DNA of 64,000 nucleotides, taken from positions 744,001 through 808,000 of the forward strand of contig NZ_CP015378.1 in assembly GCF_001629705.1 (NCBI RefSeq), written 5' to 3'. Made by a program: the position numbers and the translations under genes. This stretch comes from Fictibacillus phosphorivorans. Its GTDB lineage: Bacteria; Bacillota; Bacilli; Bacillales; Fictibacillaceae. The notes beneath the pieces were generated by a model. It was not told where the DNA came from. It was given only the letters and a program-made list of their open reading frames with translations, and did no database searches. Shown here piece by piece: positions 16,424 through 25,155 of this stretch; position 1 is the first letter of the stretch, and each line of letters starts with the position of its first letter.

Positions 16424-17422
16424 TTAGCTTAACTTTACACTTTCGTTCCATTTTTTTAGAAGCTGCTTTTCTTTATCAGGATGTAAGCCTGCTTTCCAGT
16501 CATCTGGTTTTAAGTTTCGGCTTTGAGACCAATCTGCAGTATCTTTTATCGTTTCTTCTATCGGTCGAAAAATCAATCCTTTGTTTATCGCTTTAGAATC
16601 ATCCGCATAATCAAGACCACGATAATCTTCACTTGATATCCAGAGTGGCAACTCAACCCATTCGCCGACGTTCTCCTTTAACAAGAAGGATTCGGCCACA
16701 GGAACGATTGTCGAGTGTTCTTGACTTTGCAAACATTTTTGAACAACCTCATTGAAGTCATACACACCTCCAACTGCTTGATAGATCCCGTTCTCCTTAT
16801 TCTCAGCCATCCTTACGATCCAATTCGCTAGATCACGAACATCAATGAATCGAACGGTCGGATCTTTCATCTCAGGGATTAAAATTTCTCCGCCTCGAAC
16901 ACCCCTGTCTGGCCAATAAGTGAAACGATCTGTGTAATCATGGGGGCCAACAATCAAACCTGGACGCACGATCAAAGCATTCTCACCGAATATCTCTAAG
17001 ACCTCTTGTTCACAAGCTGCTTTAAGGGCACCGTAATGTTCACCGATCTCAGTAATGGTTGAATCAATAAGGTCAGCGGTTTGCGCTTCCTCCGTAATGT
17101 TTCGAACGGACTGATCTTCATAAACAGATACTGAAGAAATAAAGATATAGAAAGTTCCTTCTTTCTGGAGTGCTTCAGCTGATTTACGGACCTGCCTCGG
17201 AAAATAACCACACGTATCCACTACAATGTCCCAAGATTCACTCTTAAGTGAAGACAGATCAAGATCTCTGTCACCAATAATCTCATGAACGTTTTCTGTT
17301 AACCCTTTCTTTGATGTTTTCCCTCTATGAAACAAAGTCACTTCATGATGATTGTTGTTAAAAGAATCTGCTACATGTTTTCCTAAAAAACGAGTGCCGC
17401 CAATAAGTAATACTTTCATCAT
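16424..17422 (-). CDS. NAD-dependent epimerase/dehydratase family protein
   Basis: Rossmann-fold extended short-chain dehydrogenase-like protein of 332 residues. The N-terminal dinucleotide motif is VLLIGGTRFLGKHVA (G-G-T-x-F-L-G). The SSVSVYED stretch lies where catalytic Ser normally sits, but the usual YxxxK tyrosine motif is not obvious (HYGALKAACEQ near 130 is the candidate). It is last in an operon, nine bases after the MFS gene. The product could modify a compound that the transporter exports, but no substrate can be named. Confidence 0.8.
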   Translation of the reverse strand: MMKVLLIGGTRFLGKHVADSFNNNHHEVTLFHRGKTSKKGLTENVHEIIGDRDLDLSSLKSESWDIVVDTCGYFPRQVRKSAEALQKEGTFYIFISSVSVYEDQSVRNITEEAQTADLIDSTITEIGEHYGALKAACEQEVLEIFGENALIVRPGLIVGPHDYTDRFTYWPDRGVRGGEILIPEMKDPTVRFIDVRDLANWIVRMAENKENGIYQAVGGVYDFNEVVQKCLQSQEHSTIVPVAESFLLKENVGEWVELPLWISSEDYRGLDYADDSKAINKGLIFRPIEETIKDTADWSQSRNLKPDDWKAGLHPDKEKQLLKKWNESVKLS

Positions 17423-17431
17423 CTACACCAC

Positions 17432-18679
17432 CTATTCCATTTTTCTTAAAGCAGGAAGTTTCCACATGATCAAAAGATTAACAACAATTAAAGAGAGTGC
17501 ACCTAGAGACATAATGTTTTCAATAGAAAAGCCATAAGAGATCAACATGGACGTTGCTGCAAGTGATAAAGGAGCAAGCCCCATACTTGCCATGGTTAGC
17601 AAACCCATCAATCTTCCTAGAAGGTTTTTATCAACGGAAGATTGTACCGCTGAAATAAGCGGTATATTCGTTGCGGGAAACGTAATGCCAATGAAGAAAA
17701 TCGTTAACATACAAGCAAAAAGGGTGGAACTTTGACTAAATAAGAAAAAGAATATGTTCATGGTGAATAAAGAGACTGTCACCATCAGTCCGCGTCTTTT
17801 CTTAACGTTTAAGATACCTATAATAACGGAGCTAATGAGCATGCCTAGAGCCATAGCACCTTCAATAAAGCTAAAATCAAGTGCGCTTCCGTCGAGCACG
17901 TTTTTCACGAAGATCGGCAATCCCATCATCAACGGTCCGATAACGAAAACATTCAGAAAGATCGTACTAAGAAAGAGTGCTTTTAAAAAAGCGGATTGTC
18001 TTACTACATCGATACCTTCTTTTATAGATAGCCACATGCCAGGTTTTGCTGTACTTGAACTCGTGGTAGCTGGGATATTTAACATATAAGCAAGAATGGC
18101 AGAGATTAGAAGCATCACAGCGGGTACACCAAACGAGAGTATGTATCCTCCGCTACTTGCCACAAGAAGACCTCCAATCATCGGTCCAAGTATTAACGAG
18201 CTTTGTTGGGTGGTCTGAATGACTGAATTTGCCCGTGTTAATTGAGATTGGTCGACAACATTAGGCAGAAGAGAGCCGTTTGCTGGCCATACGAAAGCAT
18301 CAAGGGCCCCGAAAAATAAACCAAAAATGATAAAAGACAGAAGGGAGAGATGTCCTGTTGCAAGCATGATCAACAACCCGACTAACAAAAGGGTTCTTAA
18401 CAAGTTAGCGAGAAACAAGATTTTCGTACGGCTGACTCGATCCGCTAGAACGCCGCCAATAGCCATGAATAAAATACGAGGAACGTTGGCTGCAATAAAT
18501 ACAATGCCGAGTGAGGCTTCTTTATCTAGAGTCTTCACAACATACCAGCTCTGTGAGAATTGAAAGATGGCGATTGAAAAAGAAGAGCAGATCGTTATCG
18601 CCCATATGAATAGAAAGGAGCGCTTTTTGAATAGAGACTCTGTTTCACTTTTCTGGAGTACAGCTGTTATTTCAGCCAT
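17432..18679 (-). CDS. MFS efflux transporter
   Basis: A 415-residue permease with about 12 membrane segments and the MFS loop motif GGVLADRVSRTK near 77-88, placing it with macrolide-efflux/enterobactin-exporter-like (MFS_3) drug exporters. It starts one base after the ArsR-type regulator stop and is followed nine bases later by the epimerase, so all three are one operon. Efflux of a toxic compound sensed by the regulator is the likely role. Confidence 0.87.
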   Translation of the reverse strand: MAEITAVLQKSETESLFKKRSFLFIWAITICSSFSIAIFQFSQSWYVVKTLDKEASLGIVFIAANVPRILFMAIGGVLADRVSRTKILFLANLLRTLLLVGLLIMLATGHLSLLSFIIFGLFFGALDAFVWPANGSLLPNVVDQSQLTRANSVIQTTQQSSLILGPMIGGLLVASSGGYILSFGVPAVMLLISAILAYMLNIPATTSSSTAKPGMWLSIKEGIDVVRQSAFLKALFLSTIFLNVFVIGPLMMGLPIFVKNVLDGSALDFSFIEGAMALGMLISSVIIGILNVKKRRGLMVTVSLFTMNIFFFLFSQSSTLFACMLTIFFIGITFPATNIPLISAVQSSVDKNLLGRLMGLLTMASMGLAPLSLAATSMLISYGFSIENIMSLGALSLIVVNLLIMWKLPALRKME

Positions 18680-18680
18680 C

Positions 18681-19277
18681 TTACTCTAGCTCCTCTTCAG
18701 GATAAGGTGTTTCTTTCAAAGGAAAAGAGAGCATAAAGTAGTGATAGATCTCACCATCGTCACTTTCATTCTTTTTGAATTCTGAGATTAAGTCAGATAT
18801 TTCTTTTGCTTTGTCATGTAACAGTTTTACTTGATCGGAAGAAAGTTTTACATGTCTATAACCAAATTTAAGAGGAGAATCTGAATAAGCTAGTATTTCA
18901 GGATCTAATTTACGAACCATAGATTTTGTCTTTTCAAGAGAAACTAATATATTTTCTTTAAGTGCATCTGAAAGTTCATCTCTTACAGCATGCCTTTGAT
19001 CAGGCAATATTTCGGCAATCGAAAATGAGTGGGCTACAGGTCTGTAGAACTTTTGTACAATGCCATTCTTTTCTTCTGTTCTCTCAACGTTAATTAAACC
19101 TACACGTTCAAGTTCTTTTAGATGATAATGAATCTTTGGTGCTGGAACTTCTAATAGGTCTGATAAGATCTTTCCTGTCTTAGCTTCATCTAATATCTCC
19201 CATAGGATTTTGATTCGCAAGGGGTCAGAGATAACCTTTAACTGCTCAACTTCGCGTATATGATATATTTCCTGCAT
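18681..19277 (-). CDS. ArsR-like winged-helix repressor
   Basis: A 198-residue regulator. The winged helix covers about 5-85 (LKVISDPLRIKILWEILDEA ... PAPKIHYHLKELERVGLINV). The C-terminal half (90-198) is an all-alpha region typical of the HTH_20 group rather than the metal-sensing small ArsR proteins. The frame extends to 19379, but AGGAG stands before ATG 19277. A 22-bp perfect palindrome lies just upstream, so it probably represses its own operon. Confidence 0.85.
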   Translation of the reverse strand: MQEIYHIREVEQLKVISDPLRIKILWEILDEAKTGKILSDLLEVPAPKIHYHLKELERVGLINVERTEEKNGIVQKFYRPVAHSFSIAEILPDQRHAVRDELSDALKENILVSLEKTKSMVRKLDPEILAYSDSPLKFGYRHVKLSSDQVKLLHDKAKEISDLISEFKKNESDDGEIYHYFMLSFPLKETPYPEEELE

Positions 19278-19293
19278 GTTCAACACTCCTAAA

Positions 19294-19315
19294 ACGTTCA
19301 AATATATTTGAACGT
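19294..19315. promoter_or_regulatory. 22-bp perfect palindromic operator
   Basis: ACGTTCAAATA followed by its exact reverse complement TATTTGAACGT, 17 bases upstream of the ArsR-like start codon. A further half site GTTCAAAT occurs at about 19373, near the divergent MarR gene promoter. Confidence 0.7.
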
Positions 19316-19450
19316 AATATATCCTATTTATATGCTGGTCGTCAACACTTTTACACATTATTTGTAAATAATAGTTCAAATGTTATGAAAATTCTTGTAT
19401 AATGTTAGTATAATACTCGCATTACAACTTAGAGGCTGGAGGTTCATAGT

Positions 19451-19918
19451 ATGGGGAATAAGGATTTGAAGTCCTATGTGGAGAGATTGGAGAAAGTGCA
19501 TTACATTGTGTCAAAGCGTTTACACCCAGAGATTGCTATAGAAAAGGAGTTAACGAAAACACAGTTTGTACTTTTGAAGACGTTGTGTATTAGAAATAAA
19601 TGGACCGTTTCAAAATTGGCTGACTATATGGGTGTAAAACCAAGTGCGATAACTGTTGGTGCAGATCGTTTGTACAAGCGTGGATTTGTAAGTCGTTACC
19701 GTAGTGACCTAGACCGTAGGATCGTCTATTTGGAGATTACCGACGAAGGACACGAAATCTTAAGAGAAGCTGAAAATGAAAGAGTTAATTCTATAAGTAG
19801 TTATCTTAATCATTTATCTCAAGAAGAATTAGGTATTTTTATTGATATTTACGAAAAGCTTGCAAGTGGCAATCATTCAAACCCAGACGAGATCGTCTTT
19901 ACCACACAAACCAGTTGA
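19451..19918 (+). CDS. MarR-family transcriptional regulator
   Basis: A 155-residue winged-helix protein: helices LTKTQFVLLKTLCIRNKWTV, recognition helix SKLADYMGVKPSAITVGADRLYKRG and the wing RYRSDLDRRIVYLEITDEG, with the conserved D-x-R. It is divergent from the ArsR/MFS operon across 173 bases. TATAAT (19398-19403) and GGAGG precede it. The target is unknown; control of itself or the neighbouring efflux operon is plausible. Confidence 0.88.
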   Translation: MGNKDLKSYVERLEKVHYIVSKRLHPEIAIEKELTKTQFVLLKTLCIRNKWTVSKLADYMGVKPSAITVGADRLYKRGFVSRYRSDLDRRIVYLEITDEGHEILREAENERVNSISSYLNHLSQEELGIFIDIYEKLASGNHSNPDEIVFTTQTS

Positions 19919-19932
19919 GGAACTGGTTTTTT
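19908..19932 (+). terminator. Terminator overlapping the marR stop
   Basis: AAACCAGTT/AACTGGTTT stem with GAGG loop and T run; the TGA stop lies in the stem/loop junction. Confidence 0.9.
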
Positions 19933-20064
19933 TTGTGCTTTAAAAAAGTAATAGTGAATGAGTCGCAGAAAAGTTCTCTATTATTTTTTCATAGATTGGA
20001 TTCTATTTAAATTCTTCACTGCATAGGATGTGATAGAAACGTTAACAGAAGTGGAGGGCTATAC

Positions 20065-21216
20065 ATGTTCACCCCGCAATTGAATATGAAGCGTTTACCC
20101 TTATTACTTGCCGGAGCCATGCTATTTATCGTCGTAGCCACAAGCTTTATCACATCCTTTGAACACAAATATCGATTGAGTTCATCAACCATGCATAAGT
20201 GGCTAACGGAATTTTCTGGTGAAGCACTTGTTTATTTTATAGGATGGGAAAATCGATATTTTACACAAGAGCTTCCAAAAGAGAGTGAACCCCCGGCTTT
20301 ATCAAGTGTTCTGTTTGAATTAACGACAAGCATAAAGCCTGGGGATATCCGTAGTCTATTAGGAAACGAACTTCCCGGATTTGCGCTCTATGATTCAACG
20401 ATCATTGTTGCCGGAGAAGGAACGGATTACACAAACCTAGCGTATGAATCACCGCCACCGATGGAACTGCTGTTAAGTGGTGAAGAGGCAGAAGTTCAAG
20501 ATATCGAGCGATTGGAAGATCCAGATCCTTCTGATTCAGAGAATCCTCCGGGCCAAACGACGAGTGGAAAGAAGATCGCTTATATCTATCATTCGCACAG
20601 TTGGGAATCCTTCTTACCTCACTTAAAAGGTGTAACGAATCCTGATCATGCCATCCATTCTAAAGTAAACATCACGATGGTAGGAAAAAAACTCGGTGAG
20701 GAATTAGAGGCTAGAGGGATTGGGACAACCGTTGACATGACAAACATGACAGAGCTTTTACGAAAGAACAATACGGATTATCGTAAGAGTTACCCAATGT
20801 CACGTACACTCGTCCAAAGTGCGATGTCGAGTAACCAGGATATTGATTTGATTTTTGACCTGCATCGAGACTCGATGAGAGGAAAGTCTACCACTACAGA
20901 AATTAATGGGAAGTCTTACGCACGTACTTTATTCGTGATCGGTAAAGCGAATCCTAATTTTGAAAATAACCAAAAAGCAGCACAAGAGATCAATGCGATC
21001 TTAGATAAAAAATACCCTGGTTTAAGCCGAGGGGTTATCGGAAAAAACAAAACACAAGGAAATGGTGTGTATAATCAAGACCTTTCTGACCACGCTTTAC
21101 TTATTGAATTTGGCGGTGTGGATAACAATATGGATGAGCTTTACAGAAGTGCAGAAGCAGTGGCTGAAGCAGTTGCAGAGTACTATTGGAAAGAAAATGG
21201 AGCGAAAAAAGAATAA
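20065..21216 (+). CDS. SpoIIP-family cell-wall hydrolase
   Basis: A 383-residue protein with an N-terminal membrane anchor (about 11-30), a low-complexity acidic linker (about 145-168) and a C-terminal SpoIIP domain: IAYIYHSHSWESFLPHL, DLIFDLHRDSMRG, FVIGKANPNFENN and HALLIEFGGVDNNMDELYRS. The His and Glu positions match the amidase/endopeptidase that, with SpoIID and SpoIIM, thins septal peptidoglycan for engulfment. The canonical spoIIP follows gpr, which is absent here, so this may be a paralogue. GTGGAGG-type ribosome site. Confidence 0.88.
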   Translation: MFTPQLNMKRLPLLLAGAMLFIVVATSFITSFEHKYRLSSSTMHKWLTEFSGEALVYFIGWENRYFTQELPKESEPPALSSVLFELTTSIKPGDIRSLLGNELPGFALYDSTIIVAGEGTDYTNLAYESPPPMELLLSGEEAEVQDIERLEDPDPSDSENPPGQTTSGKKIAYIYHSHSWESFLPHLKGVTNPDHAIHSKVNITMVGKKLGEELEARGIGTTVDMTNMTELLRKNNTDYRKSYPMSRTLVQSAMSSNQDIDLIFDLHRDSMRGKSTTTEINGKSYARTLFVIGKANPNFENNQKAAQEINAILDKKYPGLSRGVIGKNKTQGNGVYNQDLSDHALLIEFGGVDNNMDELYRSAEAVAEAVAEYYWKENGAKKE

Positions 21217-21225
21217 TGTTTAAAG

Positions 21226-21261
21226 GCTCTAGAGGTGGTGATAACCTCTGGAGCTTTTTTT
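21226..21261 (+). terminator. Terminator of the SpoIIP-like gene
   Basis: Eleven-pair stem GCTCTAGAGGT/ACCTCTGGAGC (one wobble) with T run. Confidence 0.92.
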
Positions 21262-21288
21262 ATGTTTCTATTTTTGCGGAAAATTAAA

Positions 21289-21393
21289 GTGGATAGTAAA
21301 AATAGCAGAGTGGACAGTAAATTGATAAAAGTGGACAGTAAAACTCAAAAATTGGACAGTATTTTCTTAAAAGTCGACAGTAAGTACCATATA
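21289..21393 (+). repeat. 21-bp period array A (five units)
   Basis: Five units starting at 21289, 21310, 21331, 21352 and 21373, each beginning GTGGACAGTAA-like (GTGGATAGTAA, GTGGACAGTAA twice, TTGGACAGTAT, GTCGACAGTAA) followed by ten variable A/T-rich bases. The period is exactly 21. It lies after the SpoIIP-like terminator. Confidence 0.9.
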
Positions 21394-21434
21394 GAAGTCT
21401 GTGCATAGGCGCCGTTTTTTTGTTAATGGCGGTA

Positions 21435-21518
21435 ATTTGTCCAATTGACTAGTGAATCTGTCCGATTTGAACATTAATCTGTCGGATTGGTCACATCATC
21501 TGTCCAATTTTGGCGCCG
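21435..21518 (-). repeat. 21-bp period array B (four units, inverted)
   Basis: Four units at 21435, 21456, 21477 and 21498 with core ATCTGTCCAATT, the reverse complement of AATTGGACAGAT, so the same motif family as array A in opposite orientation. A GGCGCC occurs before (21408) and at the end (21512). Between the arrays are 41 bases with no other feature. Confidence 0.88.
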
Positions 21519-21725
21519 CAAATTTCCGAAGCGTCTGTATAACAACTCAATGCGGACACAAAAAAACCGTTTTGAATGATTGAAACAATACCTAATTTCA
21601 TAACAGTCGTCATATCTGCAAATCCTATAAAAAAATGGTATAAAAAGAGAGAAGTCACTTGTTTTAATTACTAAGGGAAGGGAATAAAAGAGAGAAAGAG
21701 AAGATTGGTAAAAAGGAGCACGTGC

Positions 21726-23228
21726 ATGAAACGAATATGGGAATTTTTCCTCACACTATTGTTACTCGTCTGTTTATACATCGTTTTCTTTGCAGAAGGA
21801 TATGTAATAATCAAAACAGTATTTGGGCTCCTTTACATCGCAGTGATTCTGTATACGATCTATTCGTTAATGCTCGAGAACAGAACAGCTCAGCATACAC
21901 TTCTATGGATATATGTATTGATTTTATTTCCGTTTATCGGATATATGTTCTACCTGTATTCGGGCCAACTTTATTTAAAAGGGCATCTTTTCAAATCGAA
22001 AAGAAAGAAAGACAGGGACGAATGGATCAGAGTATCTAAACAAGAAGAAAAGCCTGATTTTAGTGACTTAAAAAGGCATCAACAGTGTTTTGCGACACAC
22101 GCTCATCATATTACTCTTACACGTTTGAACAGAAAAACAAGTTCAAAAATACTAAAGAATGGCCAAGAGACGTTTCCTGAAATTTTTGCAAGATTAGAAG
22201 AAGCCAAGGAATATATACATATTCAGTATTACATCTTTCGCTCAGATCGCCTTGGTAAAGATATTATTGATCTGTTAATAAGAAAAGCAGATGAAGGTGT
22301 AAAAGTTAGGTTTTTATACGATGGGATAGGAAGTCTTTCTCTTCAGCAGTATGACATCGACAGAATGAAAAAGGCAGGAATTTTAGTTGAAGCTTTCCTA
22401 CCCGTACGATATGGCTTCTTTAACCAAAAACTTAATTTCAGAAACCATCGTAAGATCATCATTATCGATGGAAAGGTTGGTTTTGTTGGAGGTCTAAATG
22501 TAGGAGTCGAATATTTAGGAGAAGATCCTGAGATTGGTTTCTGGCGCGATACTCACATGGTAATGGAAGGAGAAGGTGTTCAAGTTCTTCATGCGATCTT
22601 CTTAATGGATTGGGAATATGTTTGTGGAGAAGATCTGTTGGAAGATAATCACCTTACTACATCATACCCTGCTGAAGGAGACGGAACTGTTCATGTTGTT
22701 GCTAGTGGTCCAGACACCCAGCTAGGAATCATGAGTGATCTTTTCTATTCGCTGATCTCATGTGCAGAGAAATCAATCTGGATCGCAACGCCATACTTCG
22801 TACCTAATGAAGCAATTCGAACAGCATTAAGAGTGGCAGCAAAAAAAGGAGTTCAGGTACGATTATTGGTTCCCGAAATCAATGATGGCTTCTTAACACA
22901 ATATGCAACGCGCTCTTATTTTCCAGAGCTTTTACGTTCGGGAATTGAGATCTACTCTTACAAAAAAGGATTCCTTCATCAAAAAGTTATCATTATCGAT
23001 GGTGATACAGCTTCAATCGGTACAGCCAATATGGACATGAGAAGTTTTCACCTTAATTTCGAAGTGAACGTGTTCTTACTGAATACATCATCAGTCCGTC
23101 ATCTCGTAGAACAATACGAAGAAGACATGGTGGAATCGGTAAGAGTAAAACCTGTCGAGTTTTATAAAAGAGGTCTATGGGAACGGACAAAAGAATCCTT
23201 TGCACGCCTTTTCTCAGGGGTTCTCTAA
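21726..23228 (+). CDS. cls: Cardiolipin synthase
   Basis: A 500-residue membrane enzyme joining two phosphatidylglycerols into cardiolipin. Two N-terminal membrane helices (about 5-25 and 30-60) precede two phospholipase D domains with HKD motifs: NHRKIIIIDGKVGFVGG near 240 and LHQKVIIIDGDTASIGT near 420. Length is normal for Bacillus ClsA/YwnE. A TTG at 21705 would add seven residues, but AAAAGGAGC is placed for ATG 21726. Confidence 0.93.
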   Translation: MKRIWEFFLTLLLLVCLYIVFFAEGYVIIKTVFGLLYIAVILYTIYSLMLENRTAQHTLLWIYVLILFPFIGYMFYLYSGQLYLKGHLFKSKRKKDRDEWIRVSKQEEKPDFSDLKRHQQCFATHAHHITLTRLNRKTSSKILKNGQETFPEIFARLEEAKEYIHIQYYIFRSDRLGKDIIDLLIRKADEGVKVRFLYDGIGSLSLQQYDIDRMKKAGILVEAFLPVRYGFFNQKLNFRNHRKIIIIDGKVGFVGGLNVGVEYLGEDPEIGFWRDTHMVMEGEGVQVLHAIFLMDWEYVCGEDLLEDNHLTTSYPAEGDGTVHVVASGPDTQLGIMSDLFYSLISCAEKSIWIATPYFVPNEAIRTALRVAAKKGVQVRLLVPEINDGFLTQYATRSYFPELLRSGIEIYSYKKGFLHQKVIIIDGDTASIGTANMDMRSFHLNFEVNVFLLNTSSVRHLVEQYEEDMVESVRVKPVEFYKRGLWERTKESFARLFSGVL

Positions 23229-23281
23229 AGCTTCATATACAGTAACATAACTACTCAGATTAAAAAACAAGAATAGAAAAT

Positions 23282-23333
23282 CCTCCTCAGGAATAGGTTG
23301 TACGAGACCGTGTAAGTTGAGGGGGTTTTTTTT
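23282..23333 (+). promoter_or_regulatory. Hairpin covering the uppP ribosome binding site
   Basis: CCTCCTC (23282-23288) can pair along its whole length with GAGGGGG (23319-23325), the Shine-Dalgarno sequence of uppP; eight T residues and then the ATG follow. It resembles both a terminator for cls and an RBS-occluding stem. The 30-base loop shows no known riboswitch core. Confidence 0.5.
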
Positions 23334-24116
23334 ATGGATTGGCTCGAGGCCTTAATATTGGGCGTTGTACAAGGTGTGACTGAATTTTTACCCGTAAGTT
23401 CAACAGGACATCTGCTCCTTGGCAGGCAAATGTTCCAGTTAGAGGAAGCCGGTTTATTTCTTGATAGCATGCTTCATATCGGAACACTTATTGCCGTGAT
23501 GACGGTGTATTGGAGAGAAATTCTAAAAGTGATAAAAAGCCCCTTCAGCAAAACGGGCATTCTGCTTATTGCAGGTACGATACCGACTGCTGTTATTGGA
23601 CTGGCGTTTAAAGATTTTTTTGAGGAGATCTCAAAAACGGGAATCACTGTAGGTTGGGAGTTTCTGATTACAGGTTTCTTGCTTTGGTGGGCTGACTCTT
23701 ATAAACGCAATGGATACAAAGGAATCGATGATATTTCTATACGTGATGCTCTTGTGATCGGCACGTTTCAAGGTGCTGCGATTCTTCCTGCTATTTCACG
23801 TTCCGGCCTGACGATCGCAGCCGCGCTCTTCTGTAAGATCGATAAAAAAGCTGCTGCTTATTTTTCATTTTTACTATCTATCCCATCTATCGCTGGGGGA
23901 GTAGTTTTACAATCTAAAGATCTATTTGTTGGTGCACATCCACCGATCTCTTATTCAGCATTATTGATCGGTACTTTAGCGTCAGCTCTATTTGGATATG
24001 TGGCAGTAAAATGGATGATTAAACTCCTTCAAACCGGTACGTTAAAAGGGTTTGCGATTTATGTTTGGTTGATCGGAATCGTTGTATTGATCCTTCAATT
24101 TTCAGGTAAAATGTAA
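23334..24116 (+). CDS. uppP: Undecaprenyl-diphosphatase
   Basis: A 260-residue integral membrane phosphatase (BacA/UppP) recycling the C55 lipid carrier for peptidoglycan and teichoic acids and giving bacitracin resistance. Signature 1 is VQGVTEFLPVSSTGHLLL near 12-30, signature 2 is AILPAISRSGLTIAAALF near 145-162, with the conserved Glu, His and Arg. Eight or so membrane segments, full length. Its GAGGGGG ribosome site can be sequestered by an upstream hairpin. Confidence 0.94.
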   Translation: MDWLEALILGVVQGVTEFLPVSSTGHLLLGRQMFQLEEAGLFLDSMLHIGTLIAVMTVYWREILKVIKSPFSKTGILLIAGTIPTAVIGLAFKDFFEEISKTGITVGWEFLITGFLLWWADSYKRNGYKGIDDISIRDALVIGTFQGAAILPAISRSGLTIAAALFCKIDKKAAAYFSFLLSIPSIAGGVVLQSKDLFVGAHPPISYSALLIGTLASALFGYVAVKWMIKLLQTGTLKGFAIYVWLIGIVVLILQFSGKM

Positions 24117-24202
24117 AGTATTTGTTAACACGCAAAAAATGGATTGACATTTAAAAGAGAGAGGATTACAGTATATGTAATTCGAAATTTAGCAGGCTTT
24201 AG

Positions 24203-24404
24203 ATCGCTGAATTTACAGTTATTTTTATAGTTAAACTATAAACTACTGTAAAACGGGGGAACCAATCTTTTGGGGTGAATTTTGCTCTATTGCAAAAAGG
24301 GATACTCCAATCCCTAATCCGACAGCTAACCCCGTAAGCGTCATGTCACTGGAGAGGTCAATTTGGTGGAAAACCGGACCCGCTTTTTTGTGTGGTCTTT
24401 TTTT
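24203..24404 (+). ncRNA. c-di-AMP (ydaO-yuaA) riboswitch with terminator
   Basis: Core elements of the ydaO class appear in order: ATCGCTGAATTT (24203), ACGGGGGAACCA (24253), TTTGGGGTGAA, AGGGATACTCC and TCCGACAGCTAACCCCGTAA (24318-24337). An expression platform follows: GACC (24377-24380) can pair with GGTC at 24356-24359 (antiterminator) or 24394-24397 (terminator, then seven T). This class shuts off potassium uptake genes when c-di-AMP is high; the next gene is ktrA, the original yuaA context. Confidence 0.93.
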
Positions 24405-24495
24405 GCGTTTTTTTACTTAAATTTTTAAGCCTCTTAACCAGCAAGGCTAGAGAACAACGAAGTAAAAACTTCATGGATTTTAAGGGGAGACCATA

Positions 24496-25152
24496 ATGAA
24501 AAAACAATTTGCAGTTATTGGGCTAGGACGTTTTGGTGGCAGCATCTGTAGAGAATTTGCAACGATGGGCTATGATGTTCTAGCTATAGATAAAGACATG
24601 GAAAGAGTAAATGAGTTTGCTACCATAGCGACTCAAGCCGTTCAAGCAAATTCTACTGATGAGAACGTCATGAAGTCGTTAGGAATTCGTAATTTTACTC
24701 AAGTCATCGTATCAATCGGTGAAGACATCCAATCAAGTATTTTAACAACACTACTTTTAAAAGAAGCAGGCGTTCAAAAAGTTTGGGTTAAAGCACAAAA
24801 TGACTATCATCATAAAGTGTTGGAAAAGCTAGGAGCAGACCGTATTATCCATCCAGAACGTGATATGGCGCTGCGCGTTGCTCAACTTATTTCTTCTGAA
24901 AAGATTATAGATTTTATTGAACTATCACATGAACACAGTATTGTAGAGATAGGTGTAACAGATAAGCTTGTTAACCAGACTTTAACAGATCTTGATGTAC
25001 GTGCACGCTATGGATGTAATATCGTGGCTATCAAACGTGGAGATGAGATTCTCGTTTCACCAATCGCTGATGTATCTCTTCAATATGGAGATATACTCGT
25101 TGTGATCGGTCGTAACGAAGATCTAAACCGATTTGAGGATGAGGAAGTGTAA
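24496..25152 (+). CDS. ktrA: KtrA, regulatory subunit of potassium uptake system
   Basis: A 218-residue cytosolic RCK protein. The N-terminal Rossmann domain has FAVIGLGRFGGSICREF (GxGxxG) and binds ATP/ADP; the C-terminal TrkA-C domain (about 135-218) binds c-di-AMP in known homologues. It forms the octameric ring gating KtrB. It sits directly after the riboswitch terminator and three bases before ktrB. Confidence 0.94.
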   Translation: MKKQFAVIGLGRFGGSICREFATMGYDVLAIDKDMERVNEFATIATQAVQANSTDENVMKSLGIRNFTQVIVSIGEDIQSSILTTLLLKEAGVQKVWVKAQNDYHHKVLEKLGADRIIHPERDMALRVAQLISSEKIIDFIELSHEHSIVEIGVTDKLVNQTLTDLDVRARYGCNIVAIKRGDEILVSPIADVSLQYGDILVVIGRNEDLNRFEDEEV

Positions 25153-25155
25153 GCA

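Noticed and set aside
16241..16432. 63-codon plus-strand frame
   Set aside because: It starts in the right arm of the minus-strand terminator, has no ribosome site and no recognisable protein character.
21289..21518. CRISPR array
   Set aside because: Units of 21 bp have 11-base cores and 10-base variable parts, far too short for CRISPR repeats and spacers, and no cas genes are present.
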